DNA of 64,000 nucleotides from Prorocentrum cordatum (GCA_963575745.1 CAUYUJ010022504.1:584159-648158); one strand, 5' to 3'; positions 32,207-42,870 are shown, numbered from the stretch's first letter. The notes: a model not told the origin generated them from the sequence alone. Translations and numbers: made by a program.

Positions 32207-32574
32207 CGAATTTGATGGCGGTGGTGAAGAGGACGAGAATGTGCGCGAGTGCGTGTGGGGGTGGGGCGGGTGGAGAGGGGGGGCGGGGGAGGCGGGGGGA
32301 GTGGGCGTGGGGGGGCGGAGAGGGCCACGCAGGATTGGGACGGGGAATGTGGGGGGGGAGGGTAGGCGCGCCGAGAGGGAGGCAGGTAGGCGCGCCGAGA
32401 AGCGAGGCGGGCGACATCTCGCGCGAGCGCGGGCAGCGCGTCGCATGCCGATGCGGCGCCAAGGCGGCGCCATGCGCCATCGGATCGCTTGGCGGGCCGC
32501 CCCTGGGCCCCGGGCGCTCTACCCCCTCTAAAAATTGCTTTCAAGATCGTGCAAGATGGCACAAGATGACTCAA

Positions 32575-33070
32575 GATCTGTGATCAGGGGGGCTACCACA
32601 GCCCTCAAAACCCAGAAACATTAATATAACCATAAAGTAAGTCAAAAGTAACTTTGGCAGTGATGACGTAAAGTATGCATAAAATAAGCACCCCGGTAAG
32701 CACGCTGCCCACGTAGGCGCGCAACCCTCCCAAGAAGAAACCTCGGTTGATCTCTGGAGTGTTGGGGGGGCAGGCAAGAGTAACACTAGTGGGCCTCTTA
32801 CTGGCCGCGTGGTCCACATGTCGCCATAGTTTTGATCGCACCTAACACACGGAGGGCTTTACTTGATGATGCGTGCATAAGTGGATGTGTGCCGACGCTG
32901 TGTTGCTTAAGTTCGTTCTGCGTACACCCATGTGCGTGAATGTGATGACCCGCTGTGTTTAGTCGCGCTCTTTGTTTGTTTTTTGTTTTACATATTTTCT
33001 CACTCTCAATTCAACGTCTGTTGAATCGGGCCTGGACCTATGTCCAGGCCCCCACGTGAAAGCCGAGCAC
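32575..33070. other. No gene recognised
   Basis: AT-richer sequence lies at 32590-33000 (TTTGTTTGTTTTTTGTTTTA near 32970). It lies immediately downstream, on the minus strand, of the exon ending at 33071, so 3' untranslated sequence is possible. Confidence 0.35.
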
Positions 33071-33440
33071 TCAGCTCAGCGCCTCCTCCGCCTTGAGCTG
33101 CAGCGCCAGCGCCACCCGCTGCAGCACCAGCGGCGGGAAGCAATCCTTCTCTTTGAGCCCGCTGTTCTGGCGGAGCTCCCGAATCTCCGCCTGCGCGAAA
33201 CCCCTCAACTCCTCGAGGCCGCACTGGCCCCTGAACTTGTTCAAGAGGCACCCCGAGGCCTTCACCGTCTTACACTGCCCCATCCGCTTCGCGGTGTCCG
33301 CCACCAGCCCGTCATCGACGGGCCGCGCCGCCTGGCCGAGGGCATGCTTGTACTTCTTGAGCGCCTCTCGGGCGACACCAGACGCAAGTGAACTCGAGCA
33401 GCGGACATTCAATGCACGAAAACTGTTTAACCAGAGCCCG
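33071..33440 (-). CDS. Helical protein, 3'-terminal exon, unknown function
   Basis: The frame reads SFRALNVRCSSSLASGVARE, ALKKYKHALGQAARPVDDGL, CLLNKFRGQCGLEELRGFAQ and LALQLKAEEALS, then a stop. It is highly helical and charged, without low complexity. AAACAG just upstream (minus strand, near 33424-33429) is a plausible splice acceptor. The gap to the preceding frame, which stays protein-like to about 33596, would be an intron of about 170 bp. No domain is recognised. Confidence 0.55.
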
Positions 33441-33595
33441 TCCCCAAACAAACCCACTCCTCAAAAAATGGCTTGGCTCTGAGGCCCTCGTTTAGCCCCC
33501 GCCATCCCTGGTTCCCGAGGTCCCGACAGAAATCGGTCAACTGAGCTTTGAATGCCAAAGTGCGTGCATGTACAATGATTGAGTTCACTACGTGC

Positions 33596-34456
33596 CTGAG
33601 CCGCCTCGCCGAGCACCGCAATAGTCGCCTTGATGTCGCACTTGAGGAGCGTCCCCTCGGCGTGCACGAGCAGCTCCTTGAACGTCTTCCCCGTGAAGGT
33701 CGTGTACCAATCGCCCTCGAGCTCGTCGCACAGCTCAGCAGGAAGCCCCCTGCCGAGCGTCGCCATGCGCTCGTTGATGGCAACCGGGTTCGTCGTGGCC
33801 TTCTCTGCGCCCTTCGCCGTGACCTGGCCGATAAACTCCTTCGCATCTGCACTGAAATTGCTCATCGTCGCGTAGAACTCGGCCTCGCTTTGTCCGAGGG
33901 CGGCCAGGGACTCCTGCATCTCCACGAGCACCTGCATCATGTCGGGCAGCACCTTCATCGATTTCTCGTCGTTGCTTATCGCGTCCATATCTGCATGATC
34001 ACCGCAGAAGGAGAAGCAGCTCAGCTGAAGGGCACAGCCAGCCTGGATGACTTTCGCCATCTTCTGCAGCGCCTTCGAGTTCGCAACGGTGGCAATCGAG
34101 ACCACGCCCGCCGCGAAATCCGAGGCCGTCTTGAGGCTAGAATCTGTGGGAGCTGGCACCGACGTCTTCACAAGGTGGGCGGCAACGGTGGCGCATACCT
34201 CACATTGCTCGTTGATGATGCTCAAACCCTCGCTCGTGAAATACTCCCCAGGGATCGGAGTAGTACCAGCGATATCCTTCAGGTTGGCGATGGCTGTCTG
34301 TATGATGGGCACACGGGCGTCGTGCGTGGTGGTGTTCCTCATGTTGTTCTTGACAGCAGTGCATCCAGAGAGCAAGGAGGAAACCTTCGCGGACATGCTG
34401 GACGAGGCAAGTTTGTTGGCAGCTTCAGTCCTGAACTCATCGGCCCACAAATCCAT
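33596..34456 (-). CDS. Helical protein related to the 14.4-kb gene, unknown function
   Basis: About 287 well-mixed residues begin MDLWADEFRTEAANKLASSS and run to IKATIAVLGEAAQ. The frame stays open to 33461, but the last 44 residues look non-coding. The segment NNMRNTTTHDARVPIIQTAI, followed by NLKDI, resembles a segment of the frame at 14430-15707, which supports a shared family. Cysteines (EQCEVCATV; AGCALQLSCFSFCGDH) are scattered and not in an obvious metal site. The upstream continuation is in another frame. Confidence 0.65.
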
Positions 34457-34646
34457 AGGGAATAACAGGCTGGCCCCCCCCGACGACCCTAGACCATTTC
34501 GACGTAATCTCCATCCCCTCCTGCGGCAACCTCATGACATACACACGCGTCTCCTTGATCGAACGGGCGATGGTAGTCAGCAGCGCGTCGATCCCCCCCG
34601 TGCGGATGGCCTCTTTCACGCCAACCAGACTTTCCAGTGCACCCAT
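34437..34646 (-). CDS. Helical protein, adjoining piece in a second frame
   Basis: MGALESLVGVKEAIRTGGID, LLTTIARSIKETRVYVMRLP and EGMEITSKWSRVV read as genuine protein until about 34500. Then the phase is lost near VIPYGF, where the next frame (from 34456) takes over. Either a frameshift or a small intron lies at about 34450-34500. Confidence 0.5.
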   Translation of the reverse strand: MGALESLVGVKEAIRTGGIDALLTTIARSIKETRVYVMRLPQEGMEITSKWSRVVGGGQPVIPYGFVGR

Positions 34647-34910
34647 GAGCTTTCCAGCTCACACTCGGACGGATTGTACACCCTGATAACGCCTTCAGCA
34701 TGTTGGATGGCATTCCTGTGTTGCAGCATCGCTGGTAACTTCTCGGTGTACTCATTCAGCCTACCTGTCCAGTACGCGCTGGCGTCCACTGCGGACGCGA
34801 TGAGTGTAAGAGGAGACTTGTGCGACTTCCCGATGGCCGCCTTGAGCTTCTGAACGTGATCCTCGATGGGGTTAACTTTACGAGGGGGTCCCATCACCGC
34901 GCCCCCCCAC
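34616..34910 (-). CDS. Helical protein, most upstream visible piece, cut off near the gap
   Basis: From about 34903 the minus strand reads MGPPRKVNPIEDHVQKLKAA, then SPLTLIASAVDASAYWTGRL and LPAMLQHRNAIQHAEGVIRV, before losing phase near 34650. Just upstream the minus strand holds GTGGTAAGTCGGTGGGG, a canonical splice-donor-like sequence, close to the assembly gap. Earlier exons may therefore be missing. Confidence 0.5.
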
Positions 34911-34989
34911 CGACTTACCACAAAACCACGCCTCCACCCAGAGACAGGGCGGATCATACCCGCGCAACTCCCAAATGAAAAAGCAATGC

Positions 34990-35089
34990 NNNNNNNNNNN
35001 NNNNNNNNNNNNNNNNNNNNNNNNNNNNNNNNNNNNNNNNNNNNNNNNNNNNNNNNNNNNNNNNNNNNNNNNNNNNNNNNNNNNNNNNN
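34990..35089. other. Assembly gap, 100 N
   Basis: There are exactly 100 undetermined bases. The segmental duplication copy B starts at the very next base, so the gap edge may coincide with an assembly break in a repeat. The real distance is unknown. Confidence 1.
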
Positions 35090-36996
35090 CCTGAAGCGAC
35101 CCTTGGCACCGCCACTGCAACGTCGACTCAGCCACCGCTGCCACTGCACAGCGCGAAGCTCTCGTCGCTGCCGACAGAGAACCCAATGGCGGCCTGCAAA
35201 CGTGCACTGGCCCACTGCTTCGCCCCTTTCGTCGTCACCGTTATCTTCCTCGACGGGGGCGCGGCCGGGCCACGCTCAAAGGGAGCCGCTTGTTCGGGGG
35301 GCGCTCGTTCGGCCCCGCGCGCGCGCGGGCGCTTGGCGGGCCTCCGAGCGGGGCGCCGCTCGCAATCTTGAACAACCGCTGAATTATATTGGAATGCGCT
35401 GGGCAATCTCGAGCAACTGCGGCTGACGACGGCGACGGCGACGGCGTCGACGACGACGGCTGCGCTCGACGATTGGTGGTTCCCACGGGAAGCCGAACTT
35501 CCATGACGAAGAATGAAAGGGCCAGGTATGATGGCGAAAATAATGACGACGAATGCAATGATGGTGGACAACCCAGCTTCTACGACTACGGGCGCCTACG
35601 TCAGGCCCGACGGGGCCGCGGGGAACGAAAGGAAGGCACGAACCAAGGCAACGTCGGCAAGAACATCCGCCCTGGAAAGCTGTCGAGGAGGAAGATGAGG
35701 ACGACGACGACGACGAGGACGAGGTTCTGGCATAGCCGCGGCGCGCTGCTGCCTGACCTCCGCGAGATCCACACGCGCGGGCGGAGAAGAGCGGATGGGG
35801 GCGCTGTCAAAGAGGGCGCGGGGAGGGGGGGGAGGGAAATGGGAGGAGCGAAAAAAAGGATATGAAAACGTCATGATGGGGATGCCCTGCAGCGTTCGCG
35901 CTGTTGGCAAGGAGCCGCGCCAGCCCATCGCCGCGCGCCCAAGGTTCTCACCCGAACTACACTCCCTGTGCAGGGGTAGGGTACCCGACCAGCCTGACGT
36001 GGCCATCTTAGCCGCCTCGCGCACTTGCTAGTGCCGCTTTCCTTTCGCGGCAATCTATGTGCACGCCGCGGGCCGGCCGCGGTGGGGGCGCGGCCTTGGC
36101 GCCAGCCAGTGTCGCCGCACGCCGACGCTGCGCCGTCGCTCGGGGGCGCCGCCGCTGGGCGCGGAAGCGGGCGAATGATTTCGGGCGGGGCGACATCGGC
36201 TAGCGGGGTCGCAGGGCGGCGCAGCGGTCTCGGAAGGCACTGAGCCGCGCCAGCACGGCGTTGCTCTGCACAGCCAATCCCGAACCCGAATACGGGGGCG
36301 GGGGCGCGCTGCCGACGAGCAGGCTGCCGCACTTTATCCGCCATTCAACCCTACCTGCACATTCCGCTGCAGGGCCCGCTCATCATCCTTGCACTGCACC
36401 CGCCATTCAATCCTATCTCCAGGCAATCTCATAAGAGACTGTAAAAAAAGAAAGGACAACGCTTCCCACGGCTCGCCCCTGCGTCACCGAATTCTCCTAC
36501 GTTGCCATGGGACATATTGGGCAGTTCTGGGCAGGCGCCCATCTTGGGCAGCCCTGGGGGCATCTTGGGCAGCCCTGGGGCCATCTGGGTCAGCCCTGGG
36601 GACGTCTTGGGTAGCCCTGGGGGCGTCTTGGGACTGACGAATTTGATGGCGGTGGTGAAGAGGACGAGAATGTGCGTGAGTGCGTGTGGGGGTGGGGCGG
36701 GTGGAGAGGGGGGGCGGGGGAGGCGGGGGGAGCGGGGGCGGTGGGGCGGAGAGGGCCGCGCAGGATTGGGGCGGGGAAGGAGGGGGGGGGAGGGCAGGCG
36801 CGCCGAGAAGGAGGCGGGTAGGCGCGCCGAGAAGCGAGGCGGGCGACATCTCGCGTGAGCGCGGGCAGCGCGTCGCATGCCGATACGGCGCCAAGGCGGC
36901 GCCATGCGCCATCGGATCGCTTGGTGGGCCGCCCCTGGACCCCAGGCGCCCTGCCCCTCTAAAAAATGCTTCCAAGATCGTGCAAGATAACGCAAG
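35090..36996 (+). repeat. Segmental duplication, copy B (~1.9 kb), starts at gap edge
   Basis: This is a near-identical direct copy of 30667-32574. It carries the corresponding open frames (35128-35571 and 35871-36344, both minus) and the 21-bp tandem block (about 36532-36637). Its left end is undefined because it abuts the N run. Confidence 0.95.
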
Positions 36997-37600
36997 ATGG
37001 CCCAAGATAGCTATCAACGTGCACCCAATAGCTTTCAAGACTGTCCCCCAGGACGGCCCCAGGTGCCTTTCGAGCCCCCCCCCCCAAGAAGGCCTTCAAG
37101 AGGCAAACATCATTCGAACCCCGTGTGTTTCTCAATGTTTTTTGCATCCCAGATGGCCCGAGAGGGCCCCAACAGAAGCCCAGGAGGACCTCAAGACCGC
37201 CCCAAGAGCGCCCAAGACCGCCCCAAGAGCGGCCCAAGAGGGTCATTTGAGGGCGCCAGCGGAGGGGGAGGCGAATTCGAGAACACACCCCGTCCCTCCC
37301 TCTTTTTCATAGATGGCACCCAGATGGCTGCCAACGCATCAAATATGGCGTCAAGAGGGCCCCAAGGGCGCCCGAAGAGGGCCCCAATAAAGCACCAGTA
37401 AAGCCCAAGAGGTTTCCAATATACCAAAGAGGGCCCCCATGGTTTCCAAGAGTGCCCCGCGAGCGCCCCAAGGGCTCAAGAGGGCCCCAAGGGAGCGCCA
37501 TGCTGGCCCCAGGTGCCTGCAACATGGCCCCCGCAGTGCCCCGCGATGGCCCCAAGAGTCCTCCAAGACGTGACGCTCCCAGAGCGAAGGATCAGCAAAG
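36997..37600 (+). repeat. Dispersed CCAAGATGGCC repeat, copy at 37 kb
   Basis: GTGCACCCAATAGCTTTCAA, CCCCAGGACGGCCCCAGGTGC, CCTTTCGAGCCCCCC, CCAAGAAGG, GTGTGTTTCTCAATGTTTT and AGATGGCCCGAGAGGGCCCC match the 16.7-kb copy in order. It begins right where duplication copy B ends. Confidence 0.7.
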
Positions 37601-38091
37601 ACCTTGGTGGTTGACTTCACTGCTGGGACAGATGCTGCTGCACATCCCTGATCGGGCCAACTCGCCTGGCGACTGTTATTCTCCTCTGTTTAATGGGTTG
37701 ACGGGGACACGCGAAGCGATACCAATTTACACCTAGGCATGTTATGATTGCAATGGACATCGCTAAACACAACCTCTAGGGTGATAGGGCGCATACGGCA
37801 ATGTGCACGGCGAAATTGAACGCCGCGCACACCACCGTTACGCCGTAAAGTCTGAGACGCAGTGGTTTTTTAAACGTGCCGATCTAATTAATACACGTCG
37901 GGGCGCACTAAAGTTATGGGCCCCATGGGGTCCAAGGCCCCCCCCCCCCCTCCCCTCCGCCGCCCCTCCCCCCCCTCCCTCCCCCCCCCCAGCCCTCCCC
38001 CTGCCTCCCTCCACCCCCGCCCCCGACATCCCAGGCCACCGCCCTCCTCCTCCTCTCCTCCTCCTCCGACGGCGGCTGCGGCGAGCGAGGC

Positions 38092-38469
38092 TCAGGGCGC
38101 ATCCCGAAGCTCCTCGCCCTCGCCCGCGCGGGGCGGCCTCTCGTAGGCGAACAGGTCGTCCGCGCCAGGGACAGCCGCGAGGGCGGCGCGGGCGAAGCAC
38201 CTGTCGTCGTAGGGCGGGAAGCCGGCGCGCCTGCAGCGCGCGGTCTTGTCGCGGTGGTCGCACCCTGCCACGGTCCACGCCGCCAGCAGCCCCAACAGCC
38301 GCCCCTGGGCGGCCTTCCTGCCAGCGCGGGCCGCGCGCGTCAGCACGCACGCCACCTTGGTGGCGCTGTCGCTGTGGAGGGCGCAGTAGGCGACGAAGTC
38401 GCCTTTCGCGTAGAACTTGATCGTGCCTCCGAATAACGGGACGGACGCCACGGCGTCTCCTCCGACTGG
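38092..38469 (-). CDS. Exon with Gly-Arg-Leu-Leu-Gly-Leu-Leu-Ala-Ala-Trp motif, unknown function
   Basis: The minus frame is convincing. It reads VASVPLFGGTIKFYAKGDFV, AYCALHSDSATKVACVLTRA, AQGRLLGLLAAWTVAGCDHR and FARAALAAVPGADDLFAYE, then a stop at 38092. A TAG at 38470-38472, in frame, is a plausible splice acceptor, so coding would start with PVGGDAV. C and H residues (YCALH, VAC, GCDH, ARC) could bind metal. I have the impression that dinoflagellate proteins with a similar 'F-A-x-C...GRPLGLLxAWL' pattern exist, but I cannot name the family. It lies downstream of the large 42.9-39.6-kb frame on the same strand, separated by the 90-bp-repeat element. It may therefore be that gene's last exon. 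Confidence 0.6.
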   Translation of the reverse strand, partial: PVGGDAVASVPLFGGTIKFYAKGDFVAYCALHSDSATKVACVLTRAARAGRKAAQGRLLGLLAAWTVAGCDHRDKTARCRRAGFPPYDDRCFARAALAAVPGADDLFAYERPPRAGEGEELRDAP

Positions 38470-38499
38470 CTACCGACGAGCAGCCACACCATTCCAACT

Positions 38500-39372
38500 A
38501 CCCTGGCGAAGGACCCAACCATACGCAGTTGTGAATACCGCCTTATGGGAGCCGCTTTCGGTGGAGCTCCCTATGGGGCCACGATCCTCGTGGGGGGCGT
38601 GCCGAAGTGGGCGCGGGGCCGCCATGCGGGCCCTCCCACTGGGGCCGTCGGTGGAGCTCACTCTGGGGCCACGATCCTCGTGGGGGGTGTGCCGAAGTGG
38701 GTGCGGGGCCGCCACGCGGACCCTCCCACTGGGGTCTTCGGTGGAGCCCCCTATGGGGCCACGGTCCTTGTGAAGGGTGTGCCGAAGTGGGTGCGGGGCC
38801 GCCTTGCGGACCCTCCCACTGGGGCCGTCGGTGGAGCTCCCTATGGGGCCACGATCCTCGCGAGGGGTGTGTCGAAGTGGGCGCGGGGCCGCCATGCGGA
38901 CCCCACTGGGGCCGTCGGTGTAGCTCCCTAGGGGGCCACGGTCCTCGTGAGGGGTGTGCCGAAGTGGGCACGGGGCCGCCATGCGGGCCCTCCCACTGGG
39001 GCCTTCGGTGGAGCTCCCTATGGGGCCACGATCCTCGTGAGGGGTGTGCCGAAATGGGTGCGGGGCCGCTATGCGGACCCTCCCACTTGGGCCTTCGGTG
39101 GGGCTCCCTACGGGGCCACGGGCGCGGGGCCGCCATGCGGGCCATCGGGCCACGATCCTCGCGAGGGGTGCGCCGAAGTGGGCGCGGGGATGATGATGAC
39201 GGTGATGATTGTGATAACGCTGATGATTACGCTGGTGATGATGATGCTGATGATGGTGATGAAAGGGGGAAGGGAGGAAGGGGGAGGGGGGGGGGAGCGG
39301 GGGCGGGAGCGGGAACGCGGGGCACCGTCTCTTCAAAACGAGGACCCAACACCACAGGATGGTTGGGAAAAA
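38500..39372 (+). repeat. Dispersed element with 90-bp tandem repeats (copy 2)
   Basis: It has the same flank-array-flank structure as 9517-10626. CTGGCGAAGGACCCAACCAT comes first. About eight units follow, with CGATCCTCG near 38582, 38672, 38762, 38852, 38939 and 29-30 codons further on. Next is a GATGATGATGACGG tract, and then GGGGCACCGTCTCTTCAAAA. Unit spacing is 90 bp except for one 87-bp unit (a 3-bp loss) and a scrambled end near 39110-39180. The plus frame breaks in this copy near 38931. Confidence 0.9.
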
Positions 39373-39636
39373 GCAAGCTACTCGCATCTTTACCCTGCCC
39401 ATGTTCGCCGTCGTCGCCGCCGTCGCCGCCGCCGCCGTCGTCGCCCCCGTCGCCGCCGTCGTCGCCGTTGCCCCCACCGCCATCGTCATCTTCCAAAACA
39501 TCGCCCTTTATCCTCCTCAGCCTCGCCGCCCCTCCCCTCCTTTTCAAGCCATCCTCCAACATTGCCCGAACACCCCCAATGAACACCATCAACCCCCCCC
39601 CCCCCCATCGCATCCAAGCTCCAGACCTCATCGCCA

Positions 39637-42600
39637 TCACATCCAAGCCGTCATCATCGTCACCCCCTCCCCCTCAAGGCCACCCTCATCAACCGAGTCG
39701 CCCTCCTCCTCACCACGCCCACCCCCACCCCCTCCCCCTGCCACCCAGCCGCCATCATCGGCCTCCAAGCCTCCCGCATCATCATTACGCATCCGTCGTT
39801 CCCATCCCCAATTCAATCGGGCCCGATGGGGTCCTCGACCGTGAGATGCATGTCCACCGCCGCCGCCTGGAGGACCATCGCCAGGAGGGCCGCCGTCAGG
39901 GCCGCCAGGAGGATCACCGCCAGGAGGGTCGCCGCCAAGGCCGCCTGGGATATCACCGCCAGGAGGGTCGCTGCCAGGGCCGCCTGGAGGATCACCGCCG
40001 CCAGGATGGTCATGCCCATGGATGCAGCTGCCAGGGGAAGCCCCTGGATCGCATTCAGAACCCACCGCCAAGTCCTCCAGGTCGACGCCACCAATGCCGA
40101 AATCGAACATACCGTGTTCCACCTCGTCGACCAGGGGCTGAATCTCGACGTCTACGTGGCCGTGGCCCTCAGGCTCCTCGGGGGCCAGCTCGACGTTGCC
40201 CTCGTCGATGTCGCCGCCGTCCTCGTCCGCGCCGCACTCGCCTCCAAACGCTGCTTCGACGCCGATGTCATCATCTGCAAGGCGATCCCCGCCATGACGC
40301 TCGCGGCCGCCCCCCGCTCGCAATGCCCAGACGACCATATCGCCGTCGATGCGCCGCACTGGGACGGTGTGCGGGGCAAGGTGCCCCATGACACGCGAGG
40401 TGGCCACGATCCGATGCTGTCGGATCGACCACGTGGAATCAAGATGAAGTCCTGCAATCAACTCCCACTCGGTGGGGTATTCGTTGGTTGCCTTGACGTA
40501 TGCGTATGGACTCCCAAGCTGGTCGGGCAACTTCTGCAGCAGCTGGTGCGTCGGCCTGTACGGGCTCAGGGACATGAAGCCGATGTGGTACCACAGCGGG
40601 CCTTCCAAGTCGGCATGGTTGGCGGGGGCCCCGCCGTCGTCGGGCCCGCAGTCGCGGCAGAAGTAACCCTGCCACTCCGATGGTGGATCCCTCTTCCATT
40701 GGAACTCGACGACGAAAAACCCGCTGGCCAATTCGACCCTGTCGTCACTCCGCATGGGCGCCCACGCCTTCAGACACCGCAAATACTTGTTCCGCAAGCG
40801 GAACACCTGCATGTCAGCCTCGGAGCACACGCAGTACCCGTGCCAGAAACAGTTATGCACAATCGGAGGAGCTCCGAGCGGTACATGGTCAGCATGGTGG
40901 ATCCTGTTCTTGTGCTCCCAGTCCATGTCGAGTACCTTCCCAATGTTCAACTTCCTTGAGTGCTTGAAGGAGAAGCTCGCAAGTTGCCTCGCCACCTCGC
41001 TCACGTCGAAGCCGACGTAAAACGTCTTCATGATCCTGTCTGGCACTGGCACCAGTGCCCCAACAACCTTGGCAATCTCTGGGGTTCCACCAGCAGCTGA
41101 GTCACGAAGCGCCGCTCCCGTCGAAGATGCGAATGATGCACACGCTGCCTCACCAACCTTCTCCGCCTCCCTCTGCAAGGCCGACTGCGCCGCAATCCTC
41201 GCCCTGACAACCTTCATGGACTCGTCGAAGCTATTGAAGGAAGCGTTCAGGAGGTCAGTCGATGCTGGTATTGCCAACGCCGTGGATGAGCCGATGTTCT
41301 GTCGCGCCAACGCCCTGCGGTGCTCGAGCTCAACAGCGCGGGCCACCTGCCTCGAGGGAAGGCCGAAGCTTTTGCCGCCAGCTCGATGCGCCCTGGTGCC
41401 AGCTGCTGCGCTCCTCTGTAGTCGTTCCTCCGCCTCTCCATCCTTGTCGCGAGCATGGAACCGCCTGGAGACTTCCGCAGTGTCACACAAACCCTCCTGA
41501 CGCTGAAATGCCCTGAAGAGGCCGCCGCCCCCCGACGGCTTCTTCTTGACGGCTGGAGGCGCTCTCGACGCCTTTTTCGCCTTCTTCGCCGTCGGCGGCT
41601 TGTGGTAGGGCTTCGCGGCGAGCCCCTTGCACAACGCAGTCCACCGAACCCGATGTCGTTCACAGACGATCTGGGCGTTGAGATACTTGAGGTTGATCCT
41701 GTGCGCCTGCACAGATTGCCCGACCAGTCGTCTCCGAGTCTTCGCGTGCCCAGATTCCTGCGCCACGGACTCAAGGTGGGCGACCTTGGCGATGAGGTGC
41801 AGCTTCTGGTTAGCATCTCGGCCGCTCAAGTCTTCCCCAGGATGTGCCTTGATGAACGCGTCCGTGAAGCTTCCCCTAAGGCACACTGGCTCTTTCTCAA
41901 AGCCGTCTGCCAGAGACGGATCCTGAAGCATCCTGAGAAGCTTTACTGGGAACTGCGACGCAGGCGTGATGATGTTCTGGCGGACTATGTAGCCGCTCCT
42001 GCTCAGCATGCGAAAGGCCGTTGAGTTGTACGTGATTGTCCGAGCATCCAGTGTCACATCGCCCCAAACAGCCGATGAATAAGTTGAGCCGACACATGTC
42101 GTAAATGACGTCTCGAATGTCTGATGCGCCAGCAGCTCCAATCGGGTCGCTTTGCGAGGTGCGCCAGGGTCGTTCTGGATCGCAAGGGCCTCCTTTGCAT
42201 CCTGCTTCCGGTCCCGCCCGTGACCCGACGTGGCCAGGTAGTCGCGCATCAATTGCCTCCACGGCTCCATCGCGAGCCGCACCATGATAAGTTCGGAGAG
42301 GGGCTTCCTCTTGATGGAGCCGAGTGCCTTCTGTCGCTTCTCTGCGTTCTCCGCCACGAAATCCTTCGACCCCGCGGTCGCTGGTGCGGCCTTTGCCGCC
42401 TCGCCGCTCCCTGGTAAGCCAGCCTCACACGCTGCCCAAGCAACCAGGCGCATGTCGCCATCGCCCTCGTCGACGTCCGCTGTTTCAGACTGTTGCTTCT
42501 TAGAGAGATGCTGCACGAACTCGCCGCATGCTGGAACGAGTAGCCCGTGCACTGCCGCGCACAGACCTACCTGATCGATGCTGAGATCTGCGCCTGTCCA

Positions 42601-42870
42601 TCGGTGCCTCGGGTAATCCTGGAATGACCGACCAAGCAGGCAGTATGAAACCACTCTGGTGACATTCCTCCGAATGAGCTTGTCGTCGAGGGCAGTGCCA
42701 ATAGGCACGTAAATCTCCACGTTCGTAGTGTTGCGCCAATCCCCCGCGAGCGCACTCTGCACGAGGAACCTCCTGAGCTCCACGTCCCTGCCACGGCCGA
42801 GGAACAAATCCAACGCGCGGTCCCTGAACGCTGCGGCATCTGCTGACGGCGGAGTCCGCGTATATATAAC
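39637..42870 (-). CDS. Large protein of unknown function with Cys/His motifs and collagen-like tail
   Basis: This ~1080-residue frame has no stop. The coding start is probably a splice acceptor (CCGTCAG) near 42845; no ATG begins it. Numbered from 42885, the N-terminal ~150 residues are well mixed (VELRRFLVQSALAGDWRNTT, YPRHRWTGADLSIDQVGLCA). A Lys/Ala-rich middle follows, then NCFWHGYCVCSE near 678-689 and FCRDCG near 742-747, a possible zinc site. WYHIGFMSLSPYRPTHQLL comes next, then an acidic segment, and about 50 residues of PPGGDPPGG repeats near 960-1012. The first part resembles a multicopy protein type that I associate with dinoflagellate gene sets, but no function is known to me. The last ~60 residues may be antisense low complexity. 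Confidence 0.75.
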   Translation of the reverse strand, partial: VIYTRTPPSADAAAFRDRALDLFLGRGRDVELRRFLVQSALAGDWRNTTNVEIYVPIGTALDDKLIRRNVTRVVSYCLLGRSFQDYPRHRWTGADLSIDQVGLCAAVHGLLVPACGEFVQHLSKKQQSETADVDEGDGDMRLVAWAACEAGLPGSGEAAKAAPATAGSKDFVAENAEKRQKALGSIKRKPLSELIMVRLAMEPWRQLMRDYLATSGHGRDRKQDAKEALAIQNDPGAPRKATRLELLAHQTFETSFTTCVGSTYSSAVWGDVTLDARTITYNSTAFRMLSRSGYIVRQNIITPASQFPVKLLRMLQDPSLADGFEKEPVCLRGSFTDAFIKAHPGEDLSGRDANQKLHLIAKVAHLESVAQESGHAKTRRRLVGQSVQAHRINLKYLNAQIVCERHRVRWTALCKGLAAKPYHKPPTAKKAKKASRAPPAVKKKPSGGGGLFRAFQRQEGLCDTAEVSRRFHARDKDGEAEERLQRSAAAGTRAHRAGGKSFGLPSRQVARAVELEHRRALARQNIGSSTALAIPASTDLLNASFNSFDESMKVVRARIAAQSALQREAEKVGEAACASFASSTGAALRDSAAGGTPEIAKVVGALVPVPDRIMKTFYVGFDVSEVARQLASFSFKHSRKLNIGKVLDMDWEHKNRIHHADHVPLGAPPIVHNCFWHGYCVCSEADMQVFRLRNKYLRCLKAWAPMRSDDRVELASGFFVVEFQWKRDPPSEWQGYFCRDCGPDDGGAPANHADLEGPLWYHIGFMSLSPYRPTHQLLQKLPDQLGSPYAYVKATNEYPTEWELIAGLHLDSTWSIRQHRIVATSRVMGHLAPHTVPVRRIDGDMVVWALRAGGGRERHGGDRLADDDIGVEAAFGGECGADEDGGDIDEGNVELAPEEPEGHGHVDVEIQPLVDEVEHGMFDFGIGGVDLEDLAVGSECDPGASPGSCIHGHDHPGGGDPPGGPGSDPPGGDIPGGLGGDPPGGDPPGGPDGGPPGDGPPGGGGGHASHGRGPHRARLNWGWERRMRNDDAGGLEADDGGWVAGGGGGGGRGEEEGDSVDEGGLEGEGVTMMTAWM

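Larger units (their letters stand above)
30667..32574 (+). repeat. Segmental duplication, copy A (~1.9 kb)
   Basis: From CCTGAAGCGACCCTTGGCAC at 30667 to GATCGTGCAAGATGG near 32560, this sequence matches 35090-36996 almost base for base, in the same orientation. The first offset is 4423 bp. Differences are scattered substitutions and small indels. It contains two minus frames that are open in both copies (148 and 157 codons), one plus frame, a GGA run and a 21-bp tandem block. Confidence 0.95.

Noticed and set aside
34437-34520. Idea that the 15.71-kb stop and the 34.45-kb phase change are the same exon junction in paralogues
   Set aside because: Both read Ile-Pro just before the break and Glu-Phe just after it. 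However, the only real similarity between the two proteins aligns at a different offset, so the resemblance is probably accidental.
38607-40391. 594-codon plus frame
   Set aside because: It runs through the 90-bp array, low-complexity sequence and the antisense of the convincing large minus-strand protein.
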